The notes under the pieces are model-generated. The model saw only the letters and a list, made by a program, of their open reading frames with translations. It was not told where the DNA came from and did not search any database. A DNA stretch of 55,670 nt from Clostridia bacterium (lineage in GTDB: Bacteria; Bacillota; Clostridia; Lachnospirales; JAOARL01): assembly GCA_025210555.1 (NCBI GenBank), contig JAOARL010000005.1, forward strand, positions 1 through 55,670, read 5' to 3'. The position numbers and the translations under genes were made by a program. Shown here in pieces: positions 7,826 to 16,332 of this stretch. Positions within the stretch are counted from its first letter, which is position 1; every line of letters begins with the position of its first letter.

Positions 7826-9142
7826 ATGGCTTTTGAAAGTTTAGGAGAAAAACTACAAGGTGCTTTTTCAAAACTGAAGAAAAAAGGCAAGTTAAACGAA
7901 CAAGATGTTAAAGCTGCTTTAAGAGAAGTTAAAATCGCATTGCTTGAAGCTGATGTTAATTTTAAAGTTGTTAAAACTTTTATTAATAATGTAACTGAAA
8001 GAGCAATAGGACAAGAAGTAATGAAAAGTTTAACGCCATCTCAAACAGTTATAAAAATTGTTCAAGAAGAACTTACAGATATAATAGGTGTTCAAGGAGA
8101 ACTTACATTTAGTTCTAAAGGAACAACTGTATATATGCTAGTAGGACTTCAAGGGGCAGGTAAAACTACAACTGCAGGGAAGCTTGCTAGTTATTTAAGA
8201 AAGAAAAATAAGAAACCACTAATGGTTGCATGTGATATATATAGACCAGCTGCAATTAAGCAGTTAGAGGTTATTGGTAAGGGACTAGATATTCCTGTGT
8301 TTTCTATGGGAGACAAACAAAATCCAGTTGATATAGCTAAGGCTGGGATAGCTAAGGCAAAAGAAGAAGGAAATGATGTTGTTATTATCGATACTGCCGG
8401 AAGACTTCATATAGACGAAGATCTGATGGAAGAATTAGTTAATATAAAGAAAGAGATAAGACCAAATGAAATACTTTTAACAGTAGATTCAATGATAGGA
8501 CAAGATGCAGTAAATGTGTCTAAATCATTTAATGATGCTTTAGGAGTAGATGGTATTATACTTACTAAATTCGATGGAGATACAAGAGGTGGTGCTGCTT
8601 TATCAATAAAGCATGTTACTGGCAAATCTATTAAATTTGTAGGTACTGGTGAAAAGCTAAATGAGTTTGAAGAGTTTAAGCCTGACAGACTAGTATCTAG
8701 AATGCTTGGCATGGGTGATGTATTAAGTCTTATTGAAAAAGCAAAAGAAGCTGTTGATGAAGAAGAAGCAGCTCTTATGCAAGAAAAGTTTAGAAAAATG
8801 GAATTTAACTTCAATGATTTTTTAAAGCAAATGCAGCAAGTTAAAAAAATGGGATCAATGACAGGTTTACTTAAAATGATACCAGGAGCAGGAAAATTAA
8901 AAGATCTTGAAATAGATGAAAAAGAATTGGCTCATATAGAAGCCATAATTAAGTCTATGACAGAAGAAGAAAGAGAAAATCCAGCTATATTAAATCCGAG
9001 TAGGAAAAATAGGATTGCAAAAGGTAGTGGACGTCCAATTCAAGATGTTAATAGATTAGTTAAACAATTCGAAGAAAGCAAAAAAATGATGAAGAAATTC
9101 ATGAATATGTCAAAAAAAGGAAATTTCAAATTACCTTTTTAA
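7826..9142 (+). CDS. ffh: Signal recognition particle GTPase Ffh
   Basis: Ffh binds signal sequences of nascent membrane proteins and delivers ribosomes to FtsY. The 438-residue protein shows the N domain, the G domain with P-loop G-L-Q-G-A-G-K-T from residue 107, D-T-A-G-R and T-K-F-D-G-D motifs, and a C-terminal M domain with the R-N-R-I-A-K-G-S-G RNA-binding helix. Length is normal. It lies in the usual place between ylxM and rpsP. Confidence 0.98.
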   Translation: MAFESLGEKLQGAFSKLKKKGKLNEQDVKAALREVKIALLEADVNFKVVKTFINNVTERAIGQEVMKSLTPSQTVIKIVQEELTDIIGVQGELTFSSKGTTVYMLVGLQGAGKTTTAGKLASYLRKKNKKPLMVACDIYRPAAIKQLEVIGKGLDIPVFSMGDKQNPVDIAKAGIAKAKEEGNDVVIIDTAGRLHIDEDLMEELVNIKKEIRPNEILLTVDSMIGQDAVNVSKSFNDALGVDGIILTKFDGDTRGGAALSIKHVTGKSIKFVGTGEKLNEFEEFKPDRLVSRMLGMGDVLSLIEKAKEAVDEEEAALMQEKFRKMEFNFNDFLKQMQQVKKMGSMTGLLKMIPGAGKLKDLEIDEKELAHIEAIIKSMTEEERENPAILNPSRKNRIAKGSGRPIQDVNRLVKQFEESKKMMKKFMNMSKKGNFKLPF

Positions 9143-9174
9143 TATAAATTAAATTTAAAGGGAGGTGCAATACA

Positions 9175-9417
9175 ATGGTAAAAATCAGACTTAAGAGAAT
9201 GGGTGCAAAGAAGACACCTTTCTATAGAGTAGTTGTTGCTGACGCTAGATCTCCAAGAGATGGAAAGTTCATCGAAGAAATCGGAACTTACAATCCTTTA
9301 ACAGATCCAGCTGAAATCAAAATTGATGAGGAAAAAGCTAGCAAGTGGTTAGAGAATGGTGCTCAACCTTCTGACACAGTTAAGGCTTTACTTAAGAAAT
9401 CAGGAATCATAAAATAA
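9175..9417 (+). CDS. rpsP: 30S ribosomal protein S16
   Basis: The 80-residue product starts [10 protein letters not shown] and includes [15 protein letters not shown], both diagnostic of S16, which helps assemble the 5' domain of 16S rRNA. It has a GGGAGGTG ribosome site, fitting high expression. Confidence 0.98.
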   Translation: MVKIRLKRMGAKKTPFYRVVVADARSPRDGKFIEEIGTYNPLTDPAEIKIDEEKASKWLENGAQPSDTVKALLKKSGIIK

Positions 9418-9438
9418 TCCTCTATTAGGAGTGATAGT

Positions 9439-9669
9439 ATGAAAGAATTAGTAATATTTATGGCAAAGTCTTTAGTTTCTAACCCTGACGATGTTAGAGT
9501 TGAAGAAGTAGCTAGTGAAAATATGATCACTTACAAGCTAAGTGTTAATAAAGAAGATATGGGAAAAGTTATAGGTAAGCAAGGTAAAATTGCTCATGCT
9601 TTAAGAACTATTCTTAAATCAGCTGCTACTAAGACTGAAACTAAAGTTATGCTGGAAATAGTTGATTAA
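9439..9669 (+). CDS. khpA: KH-domain RNA-binding protein KhpA
   Basis: This 76-residue single KH-domain protein has the RNA-binding G-K-Q-G loop within V-I-G-K-Q-G-K-I-A-H-A-L-R. KhpA usually works with KhpB/Jag in cell-size and envelope control through RNA binding. It follows rpsP by 21 bases, as in most Firmicutes. A terminator-like hairpin follows it. Confidence 0.95.
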   Translation: MKELVIFMAKSLVSNPDDVRVEEVASENMITYKLSVNKEDMGKVIGKQGKIAHALRTILKSAATKTETKVMLEIVD

Positions 9670-9673
9670 TTTT

Positions 9674-9708
9674 ACCCCTTTTAATTATTGTTAAAAGGGG
9701 TTTTATTT
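9674..9708 (+). terminator. Internal terminator between khpA and rimM
   Basis: ACCCCTTTTAA pairs with TTAAAAGGGGT across a six-base loop, with a T-rich tail. No separate rimM promoter is visible in the 13 bases left, so read-through probably feeds rimM at a lower level than rpsP. Confidence 0.7.
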
Positions 9709-9721
9709 TAGGAGGTTACAT

Positions 9722-10222
9722 ATGGAATTTTTTGAGGTTGGTAAAATTCTTGGAACTCACGGATTAAAAGGTGAGATTAAAGTTATGAATTTATCAGATG
9801 ATGAACAAAAATTTGAAAAACTTGAGTATGTTTACATAGATGATGAAAAATATTTTATTTTAAAAATAAGATATCATAAAACTAATGTGCTTATAACATT
9901 GAAAGATTATGAGGACATAAACAAAGTAGAAAGATTAAAAGGAAAACTAATGGTTATTCCAAGAGAATTAGGGGTAGAATTAAATGAGGACGAATATTAT
10001 TTAACTGATTTAATTGGACTTAAAATCATAGATAATAAAAGTAATGAAGAAATAGGTAATTTAAAGGATGTAATAAGAACAGGTGCTAATGATGTATATG
10101 TAATAGATACTGATTTAGTAAAAAATGATTTATTATTACCTGCAATAAAACAATGTATAAAAGAAGTTAATGTAACAGATGGTTATATTAAAGTGGAAAT
10201 TTTAGATGGACTAATTGACTAA
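9722..10222 (+). CDS. rimM: Ribosome maturation factor RimM
   Basis: RimM binds S19 and helps mature the 30S head. The 166-residue protein opens with F-E-V-G-K-I-L-G-T-H-G-L-K-G-E-I-K-V, the family signature, and continues with a PRC-barrel domain near residues 95-165. GGAGG lies before the ATG. The usual partner trmD does not follow. Confidence 0.95.
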   Translation: MEFFEVGKILGTHGLKGEIKVMNLSDDEQKFEKLEYVYIDDEKYFILKIRYHKTNVLITLKDYEDINKVERLKGKLMVIPRELGVELNEDEYYLTDLIGLKIIDNKSNEEIGNLKDVIRTGANDVYVIDTDLVKNDLLLPAIKQCIKEVNVTDGYIKVEILDGLID

Positions 10223-10269
10223 ACCAACTTAAGTGATAAAATGGATATATAAACTGTTGGGGAGGAAAT

Positions 10270-10911
10270 ATGTTTAATATATTAAATATTGTATTAATTG
10301 CAATTTTTAGCTTTTTTGTAACAAAGATATTCTTAGATAATGATAAATTATTTAACAAAGGTAATGTGTTTAAATATAGAGGAATATATCTTTTGAATTT
10401 AGTATTACATTTGCTACTATTAAATATTACAAATGATTTATTTGAATTTATTATGTACTCTATATTTTTAACAGCTAGTTTATTTATTTCTTACATTGAT
10501 AAAGAAATAAAATTAATACCCAATGAGCTTGTTATCATTACTTTAATATGTGGGGTATTGTTATCAATTTCAAGAGCAATAGCTAATAATTCATTTATGC
10601 CAATTATGTATATGGTAATAAATCTATTAATAGGGTTTATGATTATATTTTTGCTTATAGTTATAAGCAGAGGAGGAATGGGACTTGGAGATGCTAAATA
10701 TCTTGCTGTTATTGCAGTTTTATTAGGATATGAAAAAGCAATTTTAGTCTTGTTTATTTCAAGTTTTGCGGGTACATTTTATGCAATATATTTATTAGCA
10801 ACAAAAAAAGGAAAGCTTAAAAGTGAAATACCTTTTGGGCCTTTCTTGACAATGGGGACTTACTGCATGATTTTTTTCGAAAATTTCGTGTATAAAATAT
10901 TTTTTATGTGA
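10270..10911 (+). CDS. A24-family prepilin peptidase-like protein
   Basis: The 213-residue membrane protein has about six or seven helices and the two aspartates of GxGD peptidases: D in Y-I-D-K-E-I-K-L-I-P-N-E-L near residue 78 and D in G-M-G-L-G-D-A-K-Y near 142. Such enzymes cleave leader peptides of type IV prepilins. It lacks the N-terminal cysteine-rich methylase part of classical PilD, so it is a peptidase-only form. No pilin or secretion ATPase genes are nearby, so the substrate is unknown. It stands nine bases before the HlyD-like gene. Confidence 0.87.
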   Translation: MFNILNIVLIAIFSFFVTKIFLDNDKLFNKGNVFKYRGIYLLNLVLHLLLLNITNDLFEFIMYSIFLTASLFISYIDKEIKLIPNELVIITLICGVLLSISRAIANNSFMPIMYMVINLLIGFMIIFLLIVISRGGMGLGDAKYLAVIAVLLGYEKAILVLFISSFAGTFYAIYLLATKKGKLKSEIPFGPFLTMGTYCMIFFENFVYKIFFM

Positions 10912-10920
10912 GTGTGAGCT

Positions 10921-12420
10921 ATGAATAATAAAGTTTATGATATTAGAACAAAGAGAAGAAAAGAACAAATTAAAAAATGGAAAAAGAAAAAAAATGATAT
11001 TTTATTAATGTTATTTACATTTTTATTTATAATCGGATATTTAAGCATTACAGCGGTTTCATTATTTATGAATCCAAATAATAATAAACTTAGAGTTACA
11101 ATGCTTAAAATGGAAGATATTATTTATTCAGAAGGTATTATAGTAAGGAATGAGGTTACTGTTAAACCTAACACTTCTGGTGATGCTTCATATAATTACC
11201 AGGACAATGAAAAAGTAAAAAAAGATGATTTAATAGCAGTTATATCAGATAAAAATTTAAATAATATTAAACGTTCAAGATTGAATGAGATTAATGCAGA
11301 AATACTTAAATTTCAGTCACAGAGAAAAGATCTTTTCTTGTTTAAAGATTCTTTAGTGAAGCTTAATACTTCATTTGATAAGAAAATTAAATATTACTAT
11401 GGTAAAACATTCTATGGAGATAACTTTGAAGAAATATATGCTTTGAAAAAGAACATGGATGACTATTTATATGGTAAAGTTTCTTTATTGTCAGCTGAAT
11501 CAACAGATAATACTGGTTATTATATTGAAAAAAGAAGAAACTTCTTAAACCAAATAGATGCTAATACAGAAAGCTTAGTAGCTCCTATTGGTGGAGTATT
11601 ATCTTATTATACAGATGGTTTTGAAGATATTTATACTAAAGATACACTTTCAAACATTGATTTAGATGATTTTAAAAAATCATTTGCTAATGATGTTTCA
11701 GATTTTTCTAGAATTAATGCTGGAGACAATGCCTTTAAAATTGTAGATGGTTTTGAGTGGTATCTGGCAGGATTGGTTAGCAATAAGGATATTGATAAAT
11801 TTAGTGTTGGACAAACAAAGAAATTAAGATTATTTGGAGTTAGAAACGAAACTGTTAAGGCTCAAATACTAGATATAAAAAAATATGGTGAAAAATCAAT
11901 AGTTTACTATAAACTAGTATCTAAAATTGAAAACTTTTTAAATGTTAGAAAGGTTGATTTTGAGGTAATAGAAAACTCATATGAGGGATATAAATTACCA
12001 AAAAAATCAGTTGTTAAGAAAACATTATTAAAAATACCTACAGATTGTATAGTGAAAATAGCAAAAGTAAGGGGAGTTTTAAAGAAAATAGGAAACGAAC
12101 CGGAATTTACACCAATTGACATTGTATACTCTGACGAAGGATACTCATATATATCTTCTATTGGTAGTCAGTTAAGATTAGGAGATTATTTGGTGAAAAA
12201 AGGAGCAACGATAGAGGATACAGTAGTTTTAAATGAAGTAGCAAATGTTAGTGGTATATATGTTATTAATACTAATATTGCAAGATTTAAAGCAATTGAT
12301 ATTGTGTTAGAACGTGATGATTATGTTCTTGCAAAACCTAATTTACTCTATAGTATAAAACTATATGATCAATATGTTGATGATATAAGTAAAATTTCTG
12401 AAGGAAAGTATGTAAATTAG
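10921..12420 (+). CDS. HlyD-like membrane-anchored adaptor
   Basis: A very basic N-terminus (residues 1-26) precedes one membrane helix (about 28-50), so the remaining 450 residues should face outward. The next part resembles a lipoyl/barrel-sandwich region (S-E-G-I-I-V-R-N-E near 75) interrupted by a helical segment (about 110-210), as in HlyD-type adaptors. Clostridia often encode a protein of this kind next to sepF. No ABC or RND partner is adjacent, so an efflux role is not shown; a role in envelope assembly with the neighbouring division genes is equally possible. Confidence 0.75.
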   Translation: MNNKVYDIRTKRRKEQIKKWKKKKNDILLMLFTFLFIIGYLSITAVSLFMNPNNNKLRVTMLKMEDIIYSEGIIVRNEVTVKPNTSGDASYNYQDNEKVKKDDLIAVISDKNLNNIKRSRLNEINAEILKFQSQRKDLFLFKDSLVKLNTSFDKKIKYYYGKTFYGDNFEEIYALKKNMDDYLYGKVSLLSAESTDNTGYYIEKRRNFLNQIDANTESLVAPIGGVLSYYTDGFEDIYTKDTLSNIDLDDFKKSFANDVSDFSRINAGDNAFKIVDGFEWYLAGLVSNKDIDKFSVGQTKKLRLFGVRNETVKAQILDIKKYGEKSIVYYKLVSKIENFLNVRKVDFEVIENSYEGYKLPKKSVVKKTLLKIPTDCIVKIAKVRGVLKKIGNEPEFTPIDIVYSDEGYSYISSIGSQLRLGDYLVKKGATIEDTVVLNEVANVSGIYVINTNIARFKAIDIVLERDDYVLAKPNLLYSIKLYDQYVDDISKISEGKYVN

Positions 12421-12430
12421 GCAAAATATC

Positions 12431-12459
12431 TTGGAAATTGTTTGCAAATAGAATATAAT
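12431..12459 (+). promoter_or_regulatory. Promoter of the sepF-divIVA operon
   Basis: TTGGAA (12431-12436), a 17-base spacer and TATAAT (12454-12459) lie 40 bases before the sepF start. Confidence 0.7.
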
Positions 12460-12500
12460 ATATGTATAATAAATTTAAATTGATTTTAGGAGGATTTTAA

Positions 12501-12995
12501 ATGGCAGGTTTTTTAGATAAAGTTATGAATGCTATGGGGTTAAGCGCTTATGATGATGACTTTTTTGAAGCTGATGGAGGTAATGTTCAACAATCGGAGC
12601 AACCAACAGAAAGCAGATATTCTAGCAGCAGAATGGCAACACAAGATGTTATGAGAGGGACAGCAAGTCCTAAGGCTAGCTCAAAAGTTGTTAATATTCA
12701 CGCTACTACTCAAATGAAAGTAATTGTTACAACTCCTGAGACTTATGATGATGCAAAAGAAGTTTGTGATCATATTAAGTCAAAGAAGCCAGTTGTTGTT
12801 AATTTAGAAGGAATTGAGAAAGAGAACGCTCAAAAAATAATGGATTTCTTAAGCGGTTCTTGTTATGCTCTTGATGGTACTATTCAAAGAGTTTCAGGTA
12901 ATATTTTTATATTTGCACCTGAAAATGTTGATATTGCTGGTAACATCAAAGAAGAGTTAAGAACTAGAGGTATAATTTTACCTTGGGTTAAATAA
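12501..12995 (+). CDS. sepF: Cell division protein SepF
   Basis: SepF polymerises on the membrane and bundles FtsZ, supporting septum formation. The 164-residue protein has an N-terminal amphipathic helix (M-A-G-F-L-D-K-V-M-N-A-M-G), a flexible linker (about 20-70) and the SepF core with V-V-V-N-L-E-G-I-E and the G-T-I-Q-R-V-S-G-N-I-F-I-F-A-P signature. divIVA follows by 14 bases. No YggS or YggT genes, common neighbours elsewhere, are present. Confidence 0.96.
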   Translation: MAGFLDKVMNAMGLSAYDDDFFEADGGNVQQSEQPTESRYSSSRMATQDVMRGTASPKASSKVVNIHATTQMKVIVTTPETYDDAKEVCDHIKSKKPVVVNLEGIEKENAQKIMDFLSGSCYALDGTIQRVSGNIFIFAPENVDIAGNIKEELRTRGIILPWVK

Positions 12996-13009
12996 TTGGA
13001 GGTTAGATT

Positions 13010-13456
13010 ATGTTAACACCACTTGATATCGAATCAAAAGTTTTTAAAAAACGCCTTCTAGGTGGATATAATAAAAATGATGTAGAGAATTTTATGGAAA
13101 GAGTATTGGTTGATTATGAAGATTTATATAAAAATAATATAGATCTAAAAGAAAAATGTGATAATTTAACTGAAATTATTGCTGAATACGATAAAATCAA
13201 AGAAACTCTAAATAATTCTATATTGGTTGCAGAAAAAGCTGCAGAAGATACAAGGGCTAATGCTCTTAAAGAAGCTGAAAACATTAAGATGGAGGCTAAC
13301 TTAAGACTTAGTAAATTAAAGGATGATATTAATAGATTAGAAGATGATTATGAAGCAAGAAAAATAGAAATCAAGAGATTTTTACAAACACAACTTGATA
13401 TGATTGAAAGATTTAATATCAGCAATTCTAACCAAGTAAATGTAGAAGAAAATTAA
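13010..13456 (+). CDS. divIVA: DivIVA-family cell-pole protein
   Basis: DivIVA senses curved membrane and recruits division or polar partners. The N-terminal lipid-binding domain is clear: L-T-P-L-D-I-E-S-K-V-F-K with G-G-Y-N-K-N-D-V-E-N-F at about residues 19-29. The rest is coiled coil. At 148 residues it is at the short end of the family. It is co-transcribed with sepF and followed by a terminator. Confidence 0.94.
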   Translation: MLTPLDIESKVFKKRLLGGYNKNDVENFMERVLVDYEDLYKNNIDLKEKCDNLTEIIAEYDKIKETLNNSILVAEKAAEDTRANALKEAENIKMEANLRLSKLKDDINRLEDDYEARKIEIKRFLQTQLDMIERFNISNSNQVNVEEN

Positions 13457-13458
13457 TT

Positions 13459-13490
13459 AGAAGGCAGAATTATCTCTGCCTTCTTTTTTT
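13459..13490 (+). terminator. Terminator after divIVA
   Basis: AGAAGGCAGA pairs with TCTGCCTTCT across ATTATC, then seven T. lspA starts 12 bases later, so read-through or an unseen promoter must feed it. Confidence 0.85.
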
Positions 13491-13501
13491 AGGAGATGGA
13501 C

Positions 13502-13966
13502 ATGTTAAAAAAGATAGTATTTGTAATTGGACTTATAGCATTAGATCAGTATACAAAAATATTAGCTGTGATGAAATTAGCTAATATTAGGGTGATTAAT
13601 ACTACTAATCCAATAGTGGATTTAAGATATGTAGAGAATAAGGGTGCAGCATTTGGAATATTAGAGAACCAAGTTTGGTTTTTTATTTTAGTAACAATTG
13701 TAAGTATTTTTGTTCTTTTTAAATATTTTAATGAATCAATACAGAATAAAAACGATTTTTGGTTTACATATTCTGTTTATGTAATATTAGCAGGGGCTAT
13801 TGGAAATTTAATCGACAGAATAAGATTAGGATACGTAATTGATTTCCTGAATTTTAAATTTGTTAACTTCCCAGTTTTTAATATTGCAGATGTATATATT
13901 TGCTTAGGGTTTGCAATATATTTAATAAACTATTATAGAAATGAAAGGATAAAAAATGATAATTAA
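13502..13966 (+). CDS. lspA: Lipoprotein signal peptidase II
   Basis: LspA cleaves the signal peptide of diacylglyceryl-modified prolipoproteins in the membrane. The 154-residue protein has four helices, D-Q-Y-T-K near the start, V-E-N-K-G-A-A-F-G-I, and the catalytic aspartates in G-N-L-I-D-R and F-N-I-A-D-V. I chose the ATG at 13502 because AGGAG at 13491-13495 abuts an upstream ATG (13496) but is well spaced for this one. Its 3' end overlaps rluD by 11 bases. Confidence 0.95.
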   Translation: MLKKIVFVIGLIALDQYTKILAVMKLANIRVINTTNPIVDLRYVENKGAAFGILENQVWFFILVTIVSIFVLFKYFNESIQNKNDFWFTYSVYVILAGAIGNLIDRIRLGYVIDFLNFKFVNFPVFNIADVYICLGFAIYLINYYRNERIKNDN

Positions 13967-14873
13967 ATTTGAATTAGACGAAACAACAAGGATTGACAGC
14001 TTCCTTTCAGAAAAGTTAGCAGAAATGTCTAGGGCAGGAGTGCAAAAACTTCTTAAATCTGGAGATATATTGGTTAATGGAAATGCTGTTAAAGCAAATT
14101 ATAAGTTAAAAATGAATGATGAAATTAGTATAAGCATACCTGAGTCTAAAGAGGTAGAGTTAGTAGCTGAAAATATACCTTTAGATATACTTTTTGAAGA
14201 TGATGATTTATTAGTTGTTAATAAGCCAAAAAGAATGGTTGTACATCCAGCAGCAGGGCATGAAAGTGGAACTTTGGTTAATGCTATTATGTACCACTGT
14301 AAAGAAAAATTATCTGGAATTAATGGAGAAATAAGACCAGGAATAGTTCATAGAATAGATAAAGATACTTCTGGAATTTTAGTGGTTGCGAAGAATGATT
14401 TTACGCATAATCATTTAAGCGAGCAATTCAAAGAGCATAGTATTCTTAGAAGATACCATGCTATATGCCACAATAATATAAAAGAGGATAAGATTAGTAT
14501 TTCAGCTCCAATAGGAAGAAACCCTAATGATAGAAAGAAAATGGCTGTAAACTATCATAGAGGAAAAGAAGCTACGACTCATGTAAGTGTAGTAGAACGA
14601 TTTGGAGAATATACTTATGTTACAGCTTCACTTGAGACGGGAAGAACTCATCAAATAAGAGTTCACATGGCAGATAAAAAAGTTCCACTTATAGGTGATG
14701 AAGTTTATGGACCTAAGAAAAAAGCACCATTTAAGACCAATGGACAATGCTTACATGCTAAAATTTTAGGATTTATACATCCTAGAACTGAAGAATTTAT
14801 GAAATTTGAAATAGATTTACCAGAATATTTTATAAAGATATTAAATAAACTTCGTAATGATAAGGGAGAATAA
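13956..14873 (+). CDS. rluD: 23S rRNA pseudouridine synthase, RluD family
   Basis: The 305-residue enzyme has an N-terminal S4 RNA-binding domain (about 14-75) and the RluA-type catalytic domain with H-R-I-D-K-D-T-S-G; D135 is the expected nucleophile. G-R-T-H-Q-I-R-V-H-M is also present. lspA followed by rluD is a very common Firmicute pair. The exact uridines modified cannot be read from sequence; RluD-type sites in helix 69 are the default guess. Confidence 0.93.
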   Translation: MIIKFELDETTRIDSFLSEKLAEMSRAGVQKLLKSGDILVNGNAVKANYKLKMNDEISISIPESKEVELVAENIPLDILFEDDDLLVVNKPKRMVVHPAAGHESGTLVNAIMYHCKEKLSGINGEIRPGIVHRIDKDTSGILVVAKNDFTHNHLSEQFKEHSILRRYHAICHNNIKEDKISISAPIGRNPNDRKKMAVNYHRGKEATTHVSVVERFGEYTYVTASLETGRTHQIRVHMADKKVPLIGDEVYGPKKKAPFKTNGQCLHAKILGFIHPRTEEFMKFEIDLPEYFIKILNKLRNDKGE

Positions 14874-14874
14874 A

Positions 14875-15762
14875 ATGAAAAAAATATTTAATGGTACAAC
14901 TTTAATGTTACTTACATGTATGATATGGGGGAGCAATTTTGTATTTGCAAAAATGGCTCTTTCTGGAACATCACCTTACATGTACAACTTTTTAAGATAT
15001 GGTATTGGGAGTATAATATTAATTATAATATTTAAGGATCATCTTAAAAACTTAAATAGAGATCTAATTAAAGATAGCTTGTTATTAGCAATATTCACAT
15101 TTATATCTTCAACTTTGTTTACATTAGCGCTAAAAGAATTACCAGCATCAGAAGTAGGTGCATATAGAGCTATACAAGTGCCGCTTATTCCTTTTATTGC
15201 ACATTTTATATTAAAAGAAAAGCTATCATTAAAAAATGTATTTGCAGCAATAATGGCTTTTATTGGATTAGTAATTCTTAATTATACTGGATCAGGATTT
15301 AATATGTCTTATAGTGTGCTTCTAGTGCTATTATCAGCATTGTTTTATTCATTATATATTGTATTTACAGAAAGAGATGTTAATAAAGAAGATGCTATGG
15401 CATTAGCTATAGTTCAATCAAGCTTGATTGCTATATTTGGTTTAATAGCAGTAGTATCAAGAGGAGAGTTAAGTACAATAAGTTCTATAACCAATTATTC
15501 TCTAATTGGAATTTTAACATCAGCATTTTTAGTTAATTCTTTATCATATGTAACTCAATGTATGGCTCAACAAAGAATAAGTGCTTCTGACACTGGAATA
15601 ATAAGTTCAACTTCACCATTGTTTTCAATTTTGTTAGCCGTGATTTTATTAGGCGAAACATTAACAATTAATCAAGCAATAGGAAGCGCTATTATTATTT
15701 CGTCAGTAATGGTTGCTAATAGTCACTTTGAGTTTCATAGAAAGCACATAAAGCATCATTAA
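14875..15762 (+). CDS. EamA/DMT-family transporter
   Basis: This is a ten-helix drug/metabolite transporter of 295 residues, made of two EamA repeats. M-I-W-G-S-N-F-V-F-A-K begins the first and I-I-S-S-T-S-P-L-F-S-I-L-L-A-V-I-L-L-G-E ends the second; both are typical. The substrate is unknown; relatives export amino acids or metabolites. The ATG at 14875 is set by AAGGGAG inside the end of rluD. It runs into the next unknown gene after 12 bases. Confidence 0.9.
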   Translation: MKKIFNGTTLMLLTCMIWGSNFVFAKMALSGTSPYMYNFLRYGIGSIILIIIFKDHLKNLNRDLIKDSLLLAIFTFISSTLFTLALKELPASEVGAYRAIQVPLIPFIAHFILKEKLSLKNVFAAIMAFIGLVILNYTGSGFNMSYSVLLVLLSALFYSLYIVFTERDVNKEDAMALAIVQSSLIAIFGLIAVVSRGELSTISSITNYSLIGILTSAFLVNSLSYVTQCMAQQRISASDTGIISSTSPLFSILLAVILLGETLTINQAIGSAIIISSVMVANSHFEFHRKHIKHH

Positions 15763-15774
15763 TAGGAGGTAGTT

Positions 15775-16314
15775 ATGGATAAATATAAAAATATAATTGT
15801 TATGAAAGTTGGACCTCATAATGATATGTCACTTTCAGAGATAATAACGACAAAAAAGGATGAAGAAACTTTACATGGTGTTCATTTTTGGGGATATTCA
15901 GGAGTTTTTTGTCACCCTAGAAAAGTCCAAGAGTTTTGCAAAAATAGCATTAACAAAGGAATAGTTCCTAAGTTAATTCTTATTGAAACTAAAAGTACTT
16001 ATAATTCAGATATTGGTTTTATTAATAATTATTCGGAAGATGGTGTTAATTATGAGAAATTTAATGGTCCTGTTCAATTACAAGGTGCCCAGTTTTCATT
16101 TGTAACAAAGCGATTGAAAAAGTTAAATAATTTTTCAATATCTAATTATAATGTTGTTGGCGGTAAAAATGATGGCAAATCACTTGATACTCACCTAAGG
16201 TTTAGAGTTAATAAATCTTTTGCAACAATAAAGCATGAAAATTTAAATGATGAAGGTGTAGAAGTTTTAGTGGCTGAGTTAGTAGAGCCTTATGCTATAT
16301 GGTTAAAAGAATAA
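15775..16314 (+). CDS. Unknown soluble protein, 179 aa
   Basis: I recognise no family. The protein is mixed alpha/beta in appearance, with no signal peptide or membrane segment. A striking stretch near residues 35-45 is H-G-V-H-F-W-G-Y-S-G-V-F-C-H-P, rich in aromatic residues and with three histidines and a cysteine, which could form a metal or ligand site. Another possible conserved part is P-V-Q-L-Q-G-A-Q-F near 100. It has an AGGAGG site and lies between an EamA exporter and an NhaC antiporter with 12 and 18-base gaps, so all three are probably one operon. Confidence 0.75.
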   Translation: MDKYKNIIVMKVGPHNDMSLSEIITTKKDEETLHGVHFWGYSGVFCHPRKVQEFCKNSINKGIVPKLILIETKSTYNSDIGFINNYSEDGVNYEKFNGPVQLQGAQFSFVTKRLKKLNNFSISNYNVVGGKNDGKSLDTHLRFRVNKSFATIKHENLNDEGVEVLVAELVEPYAIWLKE

Positions 16315-16332
16315 TCTATTGGAGGAAGTATT

